Of a DNA stretch of 64,000 bases, positions 43,738 to 58,700 are shown piece by piece. The position numbers and the translations under genes are program-made. The stretch comes from Blepharisma stoltei (Eukaryota; Ciliophora; Heterotrichea; Heterotrichida; Blepharismidae), in the NCBI GenBank assembly GCA_914767885.1, contig CAJZBQ010000028.1:829750-893749 (forward strand), written 5' to 3'. How positions within the stretch are numbered: position 1 is the stretch's first letter; the number at the start of each line of letters is the position of its first letter. The notes beneath the pieces are model-generated. The model was not told the DNA's origin and did not search any database. It saw only the letters and a list, made by a program, of their open reading frames with translations.

Positions 43738-46700
43738 GCTACTGCTACTGCTCTCCCAGAAGTGGGCCGCACACTAGATGGAGTGCATTGCGTGCAATGT
43801 GGGCTGCATTCCAGAAAATTTGAAAAAAAATAATTTTCTGTTCAGGTTGCCGACCTAGATCCGCAAGGAAAACCAAGAGACAACTCAGGTATAACTCCAA
43901 GACTTGCCAAAAATTTGCTGGGCATTCATTTTATAACTTTGACTGACCTTCTTCCCCAGAGGCAAAACCTTATACTCGATGTGAGCATGAGATTGGCTTT
44001 CTGACCTTGCGCTCCAACAAGCCAATAAAAACTCGGCTGTATATATGCCTTAAAAAATCCTTTTCTTCCTTCTAGAAGGTCTCTGAGTGTCTCTGGCTAT
44101 AAGTTCTAGGAGAGCAGGTGGCTCACCATGCCAACTTGTTGCATGTGGATTTATGGGAACAATTCATATATTCATACTGTAAATAAATCCGGTGAAAAAG
44201 TCAGAAAATGTAGAAGATGAGGCGTACTGAGCGCCAATCAAGATAGTATAGGCAGTGTTTGAATCTAATAAGGGACTTTTAGCAGGAGCTGCCATGTCGA
44301 ACTGGCTGTTTATATAAAATGTCACTTGCGTGTATGGGAAGCTATAAGAGAGAGAAAATCCTACATAATTTCAGCCTTGGCTCGAAAGTGCATGATAAGA
44401 AACATACATTTGTTGCCCAAGCAATGATTGTGTTCTAACGTACAGATTCGATGATTTGATGCTGAGTTCAATTAAAGCTGCCGTTGGTGAGCTTTGCTTT
44501 GAAAAAATGATCTGCTTAGTGCCTGAAGTAGGAGAGTTTGGCTGAATTCATACGGAAAAAGTAGCATCTGTACCGAAATTAAGAGATGATGAACTGCTTT
44601 TCACATGTGGAGGCAGCTGCATCAGTGAGTTCCCGTTAAAATAGTAGCCTCTTTTATAAGCAGGAATAGGGTCATTGCTATCATAAGTAGGGTAGAAAAT
44701 ATCTGAATTTCCAGCTAAGACGCTGATGCTGTTAATTGAATCTGTTACAATTCCTTCAATCTTGTCCAATAATAGAGAAAATACTCATCCTTGATGGCTA
44801 TCGAGATCGCAACTCATACCTTCACCATAATTCAAGGTCCCAGTTGGGCAAAAATTCACACATGCTGACTTAAATTGCAAGCCAGATGGGCAATAGCATG
44901 TAGAAGTATCTAGGGCTGAAAAAGTATAGCGACACTTGCACTCACCGTCAATAAAGAATAAATCTCCATTGCACAGCCCACAAGTAGAAGCTCCAGTGCA
45001 AGCATCGCATCCTGCTAAGGAGCATAAGTTACAATCATTCCCATTGGCACATCCATGTGTACAACTGGCAAGGCAGCTGAAACAATATGAATCTAGATAT
45101 TCATTGTAATTGCAGTTTCTTGACGGGCAGACTAATGAAGGAGGGCATCCTGAAGTTATATATTCAGACGAAGGAAAAGGATTTTGAGCATCGCGAAAGA
45201 CGTGAAAGAAATAGATAAACCCGCTAAACCCTGCAATCCCCCTAGCTGCCCACTCAGGGCAAGATCCAATATATTTCACATAATTTGTATCTGGATCAAT
45301 ATAGGTGTTTGCAAACGAAATAGTCTGCGAAACAGAGTTAGAGTCAATGACCAGCGTTTCTGTCAACTTTCCTGCATCTTCTCTAAAGATCAAATTTTAA
45401 CATCATGGCATGCATAGGAACAACAGAAAACAAGAAACCCAAAATTTCGGTAAATTAAAAAATAAAAAGCGCAAGGCCACGGGGGTCGCAGGTGGCAATT
45501 TTTCAGGGCAAAGATTTGGGCTGGCTGAACCTCACCTCGATCCACAGACAAGAGGACCAACGGCACAACACCAGTCAGACACTTCTGGAGGAGCATTATG
45601 TTCCTGTAAATGGCAGAGTAGTTCCATATGAAAGCACCGGACGCTTTCATCATATCCTGAGCGCTACCATGGTAAGAGAGCCCTTTGCTGCAATTTTTGG
45701 TCCAAGTAGGTTCGGGTGAGTATCCCAGTTAGACTGACGACATCACCATTTTTGATGGCCTAGAAGGAAAAGGGTGTTAGACGGCTTTAGTGCTTCAAGC
45801 CATAAGTGTGTGAAGCTGAAGCTTGATTGACAGGGGCTGAAATAAGCCCCGTTTTAACCCTCTCTAACCAATCTCTCTCTCTGAAGACCGAGAAATAAAT
45901 GTAGTGCCAAGAGTTATAGCTTAGCGTAACTTGGTTATCGATAAATGGAGAATATGGAGTCTTTAAAGTTAAAGTTTGGCTGCTTCCTTTAATGCTAAAC
46001 CCCGAATCCCTACCTATGTAAAAAATAGTGTCTTCATTGATATACCCAGTAAAAAATATCCACAAAGAGACTCCAAAGAAATAGCTGAGCTTGTTTTCTG
46101 TAGAGACATAATCTGTAGGCTCAAAATATCATCCACGATTATTTATATAGTCAGCTCCTACAGCAGTATATGCAGATGGAAGAGTAGCAAGAGAATAGAA
46201 ATCGAGACTGATTGAAAATACAGAGTCTTGATCGCAGCTGTTTGTTACAGAATTAGACAGAGTTCCAGCTGGGCATGACTTATAGCAAATCATTTGGTAT
46301 AAAAAATAGCCTGGCTGGCAAGATGTGCAGTCAGAATAGGAAGTTGATAAACAGCCAGCACACCCTCTAGCACACCCTGAGGTACATGAAAATCCATCTG
46401 GGGAGGAAAACCCTGCAAGGCAAGCACATGGCGTTCCTGAAGCATTTTCTACGCATTCCGAGCATTGATCTCCAAATCCAGTGCAAAATTTACATAATGG
46501 ATCCTTACAAATATTGCAGCTTTTGCCTCTTACGCAGCCATTATAGCAATTATTGCAGGTCACATAGTTTCCTCCTTCATTATACATAAATATATCGCAT
46601 TCCCACAGGCAAGAAGTGTCGAGTACTGCACTGCAAGGCTTAGATAATTGTGCTGAAAAATCAGTCGCCAGCTGATTTCATAATGTAAATGAATAAATAA

Positions 46701-49700
46701 ACCCTACAAAGGAGCTTGTCTGGCTCCCTAGGAATAAAGACTCAGAGTTGGCATCTCTGAACAAGGCATATTGAGTTGTAAGTGTAGTTGATAAGGTACT
46801 ACCAAGATAAAACTTCATAACTACAGAGTCTGATGTATAGGCCATTGAAATAGCGATGTAAGTTCAGCCAGTGTAAGGTATAGGAGTTGTCGAAATGCTA
46901 GAGTTTCCTTTGAATGTGGTTAATGATACTGATGCAACTAAACTAGAGCTCAAAGTAAAGACACTCCCTTTTGAAACTATAATTCCGTTGAAGATCGTAT
47001 ATGTTCAGAGCCCTATTGTAAGCCAAGCGTTAAGATAAATGGGGGTAGCCGAGCACAAATACTTCCCGTTAGAAAAATAAAGGCCTCGCTGATAAGCTGG
47101 AATGGGATCGAAATTTTCTGGGTTATTGAAAAAATAATAATTCGTATCTGACTGCGCAGTTTTAAAAATCCCATAGCTCCCAAGGAAATCTCCGTTAAAC
47201 AATTGGTCAATGACTGGAGATGCATTACTGGCACAAACAGAATTGCTAAAAAGTCCATAGGGGCATTCATTCAAGCAAACTTGATCTAGATAGACTCCAC
47301 TTCCTGTGCAAGAGCTGCAAGTGAAATAATTATAATTAAGACAGCTTGTACATAAGCTATCACATCTTCCGCAAGGATATAAATTTGGATCACATGTACA
47401 TGTTCTAGAGCTAGAGTCATAAACGTAATTTTGCAGACAGGCGCACGTCGTGCCTGCTCCTATTGCTCCAGTCACACAGCTCGTACACTCACTAATCTGA
47501 AATCCAGTTTCAGCTGCACATAAAGGATCAAGACTCATGATGCAATCTCCATTTCGCACACAGCCAAATTGACATGAAGAATCACAAGATTAGACTCAAA
47601 TCTCGATTTGAACTCCAGAGGGAGAGAAAACGCTTAAAACACAATGCATGTAGGGTGCGAAGTCAGAAACATTCGTCATTTCTTACATATCAGACAGAAG
47701 TGCACATGCAAAATCAATCCCATATGAGGGAGAGGAAATTCACAGAGTAAATTCTCATCTCATCCAAAGCCATTTTATTATTATGGCAAATCACAATCAG
47801 CACAGCTAGATGTAGCACTATTATAATATTGCAAATAAGAGCAACTGCGCAAACATTCATTTCCAGAATCGGCGCATGCAGAACACATGCAACCACTTGT
47901 AATGCTCTGAATGCTAATCACATAGTTATATAAGGCCATTTCAAAAATAAAGCCAGTATAAAAAATTCCTTCAGCTTTGCTTGCTCCTAGAAGAAAATTA
48001 TAACCCCTGCACACCTTTAGCGCACCTTGAAGCAAAGTTCCTCCTCTCAACTAGGAGCCTTTTGCTGGTATTTTTCAATTTGGAGTTAACTTGCCACCTC
48101 TAGATGTCCCACTAGTCTCCTTGCTGCGAAGAGGACTTCAAGGCACACTAAAGGCGTGCAGGAGCTATATCGCCAGAAATATCCATAAAATAGGAATTTT
48201 GAACTTGAGCAAAACTCTCATAAGTATCGAGGACTCCATTAACATATATTGAAATTTGATTACAATGAGGTGTTCATGATAATAGGATAACAATATTATA
48301 TCACCCATTATTAGTGATAGAACTTGCTTTGAGGTGGATATTATTAGACGCCATTGTGGTGTCATCATAGACTGCATAATTTACGTAGGGATTGCTATTT
48401 GAGTCAATCATGAAGTAGCTATGAATTTGTGAAGCGTTTTCTTTTGAATAAATAATACCACTAGTGCTCGAAGATGTAGGTCTGATCCAGAATAGTAAAC
48501 TATGATTATTTCCCAAAACAACTTCTTTAGAGTCTACAGAATTTGGAGGCAGCGAAACGTATGAACTCCCAGAAAAATAGAGTCCAGATTGATATATAGG
48601 CCATGGATCATTAGGCCCTAGATAAGTATCTGTTGAGCCCATATAGGCCAAAAATCCGGAAACTTTGTCTGCAATAGTATTTGTTAACTTAGTGAACACA
48701 TAATGAAGAACTATAGAGTTAGGAGATACTGCTGTGCATGGGCTGCCAGATACTTGTGTATATCCTAGCTCCACGCAAAGGATTAAACTTTTTGGGAAAT
48801 ACCTTCTCTAGGCAAAAAATTTTACATGGATTTTTATATACTATATTTTAAGTTTAGATGCTGTGCTATCTAAGAATTTAACTTGTTATTTTTTTTGCAT
48901 TCTAAAAAATATACTATTCTAATAACAGATTTTGCAATTGGATTTTTTAATTAAAAATTAGCCCGCTAGCAAAAAACTTGGAGTTTCAGGAAAAGGGAAG
49001 TAAAGGACAAGTAGATAGGCAAAGATTTTCAGGTGTCAAATAATAGTTAGAGTTGCAGCCAGAGCAGTCCCCATTATGTGAAGAAGTGCACACACTGCAG
49101 AAAGAAAAGCATGCTGTGCACTGATTTGCTGATGAGTCATAATAAAAGCCTGATGCGCATTGGCATGGGAACTGAGATGGTTTTGTGTTTGCCTTGCAAG
49201 TTTTGCAGCCAGTCCAGTCTTCACAAATATCACACAAATTATCGTCGCATAGGTTACAAAAGCCGTCACTTCTAACGCATCCAGTCGATTTGCAAGAATC
49301 TGAGCAAGCTTTCCATGAAGATGACGAGAGGTCATAATAGCTGGAAATTGGTTGGTTCGGGAGACAAGAAGAGGAGGCCAATGGGCAAAAAGAACAGCCG
49401 GAATCGCATGTATAAGAGAGATCATACAGAGTGGGGTTTACCACAGTGTTTCATATTTTCATACTATAGATGAATCCTGTATAAAAATTCATTCATTCAT
49501 CGGAATTTTTGTGAGTTGCTCCAATTAAAATAGTGTAGTCGCTGATCAAGTCTACAAACGGGTGCTTTAGAACAAATGGAGTATCAAAGTTGCTATTAAC
49601 ATACCAAGTTAATTGGTTATAGGGAAATTTATATCTGAGTGAAAATCCTATATAGTACCATCCAGAAGTATTAATAGGGGCACTAGAACTGTAGGAATAA

Positions 49701-52700
49701 AGGGAATTTAAAATTGGGTCATGAAAGCTAAAGAATGCTTGAAGGGAAGATATCTCGATTGATAGATATATTGAATAAGGGTAGCCATCACTCTGCTTAG
49801 TAAAGATGACCCCATCCCCTCCCTGAGGTCATATTCACGCCGAGTATGAAAAGTCTGTTGCAAAATTAAGAGAATAAGTGTTGTCGTATGAGTGTGGTGG
49901 CAGCTGCATAAGCGAATGTCCGTTAAAATAATACCCTCTCTTATATGCTGGAATTGGATCATAAGGATCGTAATTTGGATAGTAATCACTAGAAATGCCA
50001 GCCAAGACTTTAATATTGCTATCAGATGAATCTACCACAGTTCCTTTAATTTGATTAAAAGCCAATGAAAGTACGAGTCCTTGACTAGCTTGCAATGTGC
50101 AAACTCCAGATAAATTATCTGAAGTTCCTGTTGGGCAGGAACTTACACATACATCATTGAATTTTAACGAACTTGAGCAAATGCAAGTGGAGGAAGCTGT
50201 GTTGCTGACTCAAGTGTAAGGACATTGGCATTCCCCATCAAGGAATACATAATTTCCTATGCATGATCCGCAGGTGCTTGTCCCAGTGCAAGTGGCACAA
50301 CTAGTTATAGTGCATAAGATACAGTCATTACTGTTACTGCAGCCATTAGAGCAGCCATTGCAGGAAAGACATCCTGAGTTATAATAATATTGGCTATATG
50401 GGCAAATTCCAGGTAAGCAGTATAGTGATAAAAGACATAATGATGAGCAGCTAGGACAATTTGAGCTGGCAGGCTCATAGTTTGGAGTATAATATAAGCC
50501 ATCATTATATACATGGAGCCAGTACATATACCCAGTAAAGCTCGTGTAACCTCGATTATTCCAATCGAATTGAGAGCCAATATATTTGCTACCGCCTTTG
50601 TCTTGAAAAATAAAATCACTTGCAGGAGTTAGACTATCTTGAGTTAACGAAGTAGAATCCAATTGAATCAGCTGCTTAATAGTGCCATCACTGTTATGAA
50701 TGGTTGAAATGAACAAAAAGTGCCATGTGTTTATATCTAATGTTGACAAACTTTGTGCTTGAGATCATACAATAGGTCCTGTGTTGAAAACAAGCTGCTT
50801 ATTGCTACCGTTATAGCTTATTCCCCAATCCCTACTCATATAGAATATAGTATCTATACTAGTGTATGCTGTAAAACAAATCCACATTGATATAGTTATA
50901 TAGCTGCTGAGTTGGACACTGGTTGAAATATAGCTTTGAGGAAAGAAGCGCCAGCCTCGGTCACTTATGAAGTAAGGGGTTTTACCTGAAGCGGATGAGT
51001 AGCTAGAAGGCAGGCTTGCTAATGCATAGAAATCAAGGCTTATAGACATAGGGAAATCTTTATCACAAGTTTTTGTCACTGAATTTGAAATGGTTCCTTG
51101 TGGACAAGTTGTGTAGCAAATCATTTGGTATAAGAAATAGTTCTGTGCGCAAGAGGTGCAACTTGTATAGGAAGTTGACAAGCAGCTGGAGCATCCAGTA
51201 AAACATTTGAGAGTGCATGAAAAGCCATCTGGAGAAATATAATTTGCATTGCAAGCGCATGGGGTTCCAGAAGCATTGTCTACACAAGTAGTACACATTT
51301 CAGACCCAAATCCTGTGCAAACAGCGCACAAAGGATCGTCACAAATATTGCATGAATTTTTTGTCGTGCAGCCATTATAGCAATCATGGCAATATTTATA
51401 GCCTTGTAAATCTTTATATTGGTTGACATCACAACTTCATAAACATGATACATCCCCTACACTGCTTCCACAAGGCTGTGATAGCTGACTTGAAAAATCA
51501 CTCGTGACTTCATTTCACAATGCAAAAGAGTAAATGAACCCAACAAAAGAACCAGGAAGACGTGCGCCAACATTTATCAGCGATGATGAAACTCTAAATA
51601 TTTTATTCTGAGTCAGTGTAGCAGTGTTTTGCTTCGAGCCATTCTTATATATGGATACAGGAACTGTATCTTGGCTGTATGAGACAGAAAAAGATAAATA
51701 ATATCATCCGTAATAATCTGCAGGAAAAGAAATTGACTCTCCTAGGAGTGTAATACCCATATCTGAATTGATTGACAATGAATCAGTCGTCCATGCAAAA
51801 GTGCCATGAAATATGACATAGATTCAGAAGCCTATAGAAAATCATGAATTTAAGGTGATACTTTGGGTTGTTACAAGATAGGAGCCTTGATAAAAATAAA
51901 GACCTCTATTTTTGACTGGATAAGGGTCTTGAGCTTCTGGGCTAATGAAAGGCTGATAGGAAGAACTAGATGTAGCAGTTTGAAATATTCCGTATAAACC
52001 TTGAAAGTTACCGTTAAACAATTGGTCAATCACTGAAGAAGTTGGGCTTATGCAAGGGCTGCTGAATCCATATGGGCAGCTGTCTAAGCACACCCCATCA
52101 ACAAGAACTTTCCCTGCAATGCATAAATCGCACAAATAATAATAATTTCCCGTACATTGACTGCAGTAAGAGTCACATGAAATACAGTAAGGCCACGTTG
52201 AATCGCATACGCATGCCAATGTTTGCAAGTCATAATGCATATGCGAAATACAGTTGCATTGTGTTCCAGCGCCACTAGCATTGGTTATACAACTTGTGCA
52301 TTCACTAATTGCAAATCCAGTTGCTGAGACACACAATGGATCCAAATTCATATAGCAATTCCCATTCCTCATACAGCCAGTTGCGCATCCTCCATCGCAG
52401 CCTTTGCAACTTCCATCATAAAATTCATTGAATGCGCACGGTCTCAAGCAGTCATTTCCACTATTTGCACAATCAGAGCATCCACAATTATTAGAAGGAG
52501 CTTGGTAAGTTATTGCGTAGTTATATAGAACTTTCTCTTCAATAGCGCGATAATGCGCATTCCTAAGTTTTACCGGAGGGTCTTGGACATATGAAAACCT
52601 GCTATTCCTTATTCATGGGGGAGACAAACAGCCTAAATAAAGAATTCTGCCTGATCAATCTCGAGAACTTGAAGAGAGGCTGTGTGGAAAAATTACATTT

Positions 52701-55700
52701 TGGTTCGTCAAATGGATCTGACGAGCCAATTCTGGCCAGTACTTGAAATAAAAAATGATAGTTGCCAGAATTTTATTAATTTTCTGATGAAGAGTATGAT
52801 CAGAATTTTAATAAAAGGCACAGGATCTAGTAATTAATTAAGTCACTATGACAAAAGTTTGAATTTTTAAAAAATTAAAAAAATTATTAAGATGGTTAAG
52901 TCACTAAGTACTATGGCAAAAGCAAAAATTTAAAAATCATTACTGGCATCGTCTCCCAAAGGCAGTAAAGAGTACTCATTACGTTTACTTTATGCTTTAA
53001 TTATCTCTTTAAATCTTCTATTAAAAGTTTGAAAGTTTAAAAAATAAAAATTATTAAGATGGTTAAGTCACTATGAAAAAAGTCAAAATTTAAAAACATT
53101 ACTGGCATCGTTTCCCTTAGGCAGTAAAAGAATACTCATTACGTTTACTTTATGCTTTAATTATCTCTTTAAATCTTCTATTAAAAGTTTGAAATTTTTA
53201 AAAAATAAAATTTATTAAGATGGTTAAGTACGATGAAAAAAGTAAATATTTAAAAATCATTACTGGCATCTGGCATCGTCTCCCAAAGGCAGTAAAGAGT
53301 AAATCTTCTATTAAAAGTTTAAATTTTTAAAAAATAAAAAATTATTAAGATGGTTAAGCACAATGAAAAAAGTCAAAATTTAAAAATCATTATTGGCATC
53401 GTCTCCCTAAGGCAGTAAAGAGTACTCATTACGTTATCTTTATGCGTTAATTATCTCTTTAAATCTTCTATTAAAAAGTTTGAATTTTTGAAAATTAAAA
53501 AATTATTAAGATGGTTAAGTCATTATGACAAAAGTCAAAATTTAAAAATCATAACTGGCATCATCTCCCTAAGGCAGTAAAGAGTACTCAGATCGTTATC
53601 TTTATGCTTTAATTATCTCTTTAAACCTTCTATTAAAAGTTTAAATTTTAAAAATTAAAAAATTATTAAGATGGTTAAGTCACTATGAAAAAAGTCAAAA
53701 TTTAAAAACATTACTGGCATCGTCTCCCTTAGCAGTAAAGAATACTCATAACGTTATCTTTATGCTTTAATTATCTCTTTAAATCTTCTATTAAAAGTTT
53801 TAATTTTGAATTTTATTGTCAAAAGGAATTATTAAAATTCTGATCATACTCTTCATCAGAAAATTAATAAAATTCTGGCAACTATCATTTTTTATTTCAA
53901 GTACTGGCCAGAATTGGCTCGTCAGATCCATTTGACGAACCAAAATGTAATTTTTCCACACAGCCTCTCTTCAAGTTCTCGAGATTGATCAGGCAGAATT
54001 CTTTATTTAGGCTGTTTGTCTCCCCCATGAATAAGGAATAGCAGGTTTTCATATGTCCAAGACCCTCCGGTAAAACTTAGGAATGCGCATTATCGCGCTA
54101 TTGAAGAGAAAGTTCTATATATGCTAATTTCATAGATAAAGCCCTTAAAGTAAAGAGAGTGCTGAAAACTGTATCCTACTATGAAATTTGAGCGTGAAAA
54201 GTCTATGAACATCGAGTTTGTGATGGAATTTATATTGGTAGCTTGGACTTGGTTAATATAAAAAGAAAATCCTGGGGCATAAGAAGTGCGCTGGAAAATC
54301 ACAATAATGTTTTGTCAATAATTTCAGCTTAATTGTGACGAAGCTTCGGAATATATGTAGCCTTTGTATGATGCTGTAATATCATCATACACATAATAAG
54401 TAACTTCAAAGAGGAGCGAGTCATTAATTGATATATAGAAAGAGTCACTTGAAAGCTCTTTGGATATCAAGTATTGAAGATTAGAAGTGGATAAAGGTCT
54501 GAATCAAATCAACAAGCTATGGGCATTACCTAAAACTGCTTCTTGCTGATCTGCTGAATTCGGAGGGAGCTTCATATAGGCTTGCCCATTAAAATAAAGC
54601 CCTGATTGATAAATTGGATAAGGATCATTAACATCAAAATTCCCCATATACTGGTCGCTTGACCCCATATAAGCTTTATATCCACCCACTAGATCTGAAA
54701 CTGTATTCGTTTCTTTATTAAAAATATAATGGATAGCCAAAGCGCTTGCCCCACTGCAAGGATTCCCTGAATATCCTAGAGGACACGAAGGCAAGCAAAG
54801 ACCTCCTGGATTAAGATAATACCCACTTTTGCACGTCAAGCAGTCTCCATTGTGCTGTCCAGAGCAAGTATCGCATCCCAATGCGCATGCTGAGCATGCA
54901 TTGTTGAGTCCATCTAGATAATATCCGCTTGCACATTTACTGCAGCCTGCAAATGTTTGAGCAGTGCATGTCACACAGTTGGAAATGCAAGGGACGCATG
55001 AGCATGGAGTAGTGACTAAGAAAGTGCCTGTTTGACAGTTATTCATGCAACTTATACAGCCAGTTCAATCGTCACATAAGGCACAGAGCTGATTGTCACA
55101 TAGGTTGCAGGCTGTATCGTATCTTACACAACCGAGATTATCGCATGAGGATGAACAGGCGCTCCACAATTGTTGTGTAGTATCATAATACATGTTTATT
55201 TGAAATGGCTGGAGGCAATTTGGCGTATATGAGGAAGGGCAAAAGTTACATTCTGAGCAAGTTGAGGAAACTTCAGGGGAAAGGTTTATTATTATGTTTC
55301 ATATTTTTATGCTGTAAATAAACCCAGTTAGCATAGCAAGCAAGGTCTGTTGGGAACTGTACTTTGCTCCTATTAAGATGGTGTAAGAGCTTTCAATGTC
55401 AAGGAGAGGGCCTTTAGCAGGAATAGCCAGATTTGTGAGAAAATTTTCGTAAAAGGTAACTTGGTTATATGGGAAGCTGTAAGATAAAGAAAATCCGACA
55501 TGGTGCCAATTAGTAGTTGTTAAGCTATTTTGCGAGTAAAATTGCTGTGAAGTGCTTGTTTCTGACGAATAAACATTAACAAATAATTTTAATGCTATCA
55601 GTTCAAAAGAAAGGTAAACTGTAAAAGGACTCGCAGAGGCTTGCTTAGCCAGAATCACTCCATTATTAGCCCTTGGTCACATTCACACAGAAACAGTCAC

Positions 55701-58700
55701 ATGGCTGCTAAAGTAGAGAGAATTTGTATTCATCACACTGTTTGGAGGTAACTGCATCAAAGAACCTCCATTAAAGTAGTAGCCCCTGCGATATGATGGG
55801 ATTGGGTCATAGCTTCCATAAGTAGGATAAAAATCTGTAGACGTTCCAGCCAGGACCTGGAAACTGTACACCTTGTCTATGACTATCCCCTTAATCTGAT
55901 TAAGAGTCAGCGAAAATATGAGCCCAGCGTTTGCATCCAAAACGCAAGTTTCTGAAGTTGCATCATAGCTGCTACCAGTCGGGCATGAAGAAATGCATAG
56001 AGACTGGTAACTTATAGTTTGACTGGAACAGCCACAAGTAGATTCTGTGGCGTTTAATACCGAGTAGCTATAAGAGCATCTGCATGTGCTGCCAATAAAT
56101 TTATAGTCGCCAGAGCATTTTCCACAAACATTTGAGCCTGTGCACGTCAAGCATCCTGGAATTGAACAAAGATTGCAATCTTATCTTATGGAATTTATAT
56201 CGCTTAACGTCCACTACGGGGTTACGACCCAGGTTTATCACTCGCCTTTCGTCGCATCGGGGCCCACCAGTCCGCTGGGGACAGACTCGCTTCGATCTCC
56301 AAGGTTCTTCTAGGGCAAATGTCCACGTCTTCGACGGCTCATGAATGAGCTACTTGCTTGTACATGGGTTGCTTTTCGAAAAACCCAAAAAATGGATTTT
56401 TCTGGTCAGCTATCGGCAAAAAGGAAAAATACAAAGCCTGGGACGTAACGCCCAGTTTCACGCTAGGGAGTTGCCCGAATGGTCCAGAGGGCTTTGCTGA
56501 GCTTCCCCTTTCCAACCTTGTACCCTCCTTTCCCACGAGGAAAAATCCACCCCTGAGATTAGACTAGGGCTAGGCTCTGAAAGCTACCAGAATTGCTTAC
56601 CTAGCATTGCTGTCCATCTCTGAAATGGTAAAACCTTGCCGGATATAATTAAAATATGAGTCGAGGCTGCATGGCCGGGAGGCCATGCTCAGACGAAGAC
56701 GCCATATTTTAATTATATGAACAAAGATTGCAATCATTTGGATTATAGCAGCCATGCGTACAAGTAGCAAGGCATAAATAACAAATGGAGTCAGTTGAGT
56801 TATAGTATTGCGTAATAAGGCAATCAGATGGCAGGCACATTGACGTAGTGGGGCATGCTGAGCATCCACTGGAGCACCCTGATTCATGGAATTCGCTTTC
56901 ATAAATGTTATTTGAGCCATCGTTATAAACGTGAAAATAATACATAAACCCAGAAAAACCCGTTTTCCCCTGCTTGCATCAGTCATACTGGCATCCAATA
57001 TATTTCGTATATGATTTATCCCTATATGTATAATCGCTAGTTGGCGAAAAATTCTGAAGCACACTAGTTGAGTCAATCTTTACCAGCTGATCTACAGTGT
57101 CTCCATCGTAATGAATAATTGATGTATAAATATAATGTCACTTGTTGGAAATTAATAATGATGACAAGCTGTCCAAGTCTGGCCATTTGACGTACCCAGT
57201 ACTAAAACTTAACCCTTGACTGGTTCCATTTAAGTTCATGCCTCAGTCTCGGCTTATATAGAAAATCATCGCAAAATCAGCATTTTGGGAGATGTAAATC
57301 CAGGTCGAAATCGTAAAAAAATCAGGGATCTGATAAACTGTTGAAACAAAGTCATTTTTTCCAAATTTCCAGCCTCGATCAGTGGCATAGGTAAGTTGAG
57401 ATGACGAAGAATACCCAGTAGGCAGGCTTGAAAGTTGAAAAAAGTTGAGTATGATAGAAAATGGAGAATCTTGGTCGCAGGACTTTGTGGATAAATTTGA
57501 AATTGTTCCAGTAGGGCAACTGCTATAGCAAATCATTTGGTATAAATAATATCCTGACTGGCATGAGGTGCAGCTAGAGTATGAAAGTGAGGTGCAGGTC
57601 AAACAGCCAGGATAGCATAATGATGTGCAAGCTCCTGATATAAGGGTAAATCCGGGATTGCAGTTGCAAGTGGTTCCTGAAGCGTTATCAATGCATGCTG
57701 TGCATAATCCAGACCCAAACCCACTGCAATTAGCACATAGAGGATCATTGCAGATGTTGCACGAGTCCTCTCTGACACAGCCATTATCGCAACTATTACA
57801 GTATAAGCAAGAACTGCTGCTTTGGCTATAGTATTGATTAATAGCACATGTAAGTAAACAAGAAACAATTAAGCTAGTCCCACATGGTCTTGAAAGTTGA
57901 CTAGATAAGTCAGTTATCACAGCGTTTCATAGTGTAAAAGAATAAATAAATCCAGTAAAAATGCCTGTTGGACTTCCCCCTAAGTATAAAGGCGAAGCGC
58001 TATCTCTAAAAATGTAATCATTTACTGATTCTGTCAGCTTTAATTTATCATTTACGTATCCATGTATTTGGGCAATCCCATTTGAATAGCCAACAGATAC
58101 AAGCAAATATGTCCATCCTGAGAAAGAATAGCCTCCCACTCGCTTTGTTATCCAATTGCTATTTGCAGGATCTGCTAAAAACACAGAAAGCCCTCCAGTG
58201 GAATTAAATGCTATTAAGCCTTGCTTGCTAAAAATATCTCCATCATAGCTAGCGAACATCCAGATTCCTAGAGAAAAGTCAAAATTAATATAAACGTCAC
58301 TATTTGTCATCAAATATTTTCCATAAGCAAAATACATACCTCGCTGATAAGCAGGGATTGGATCAGCTGTATCTGGATTATTGAAGAACTGGTAAGTCTG
58401 ATCCGAAGTTGAAGTCTGAAATATCCCATAAATCCCTTTAAAACTGCCATCAAAAGTTAAATCTACTATTGAAGACGAACCGCTGGTGCATGGATTACTA
58501 GAAAATCCAGTAGGGCATGCGTTTAAGCATATTCCATCTACAAGCTCCAAGCCACTATTGCAGTTAGTACAATAAAAAAAATAATCTCCTTTGCAAGTTG
58601 CACAATTTACATCGCACAAATTGCAAGCTCCTTCTAGCCACAGTGCATTACTAGTGCAAGTGCAGACTCCATTATTCATATATGCATTTGCTGTGCAACT

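Noticed and set aside
52850-53820. CRISPR-like array
   Set aside because: Units are contiguous about 160-bp tandem repeats without unique spacers, inside a eukaryotic IES.
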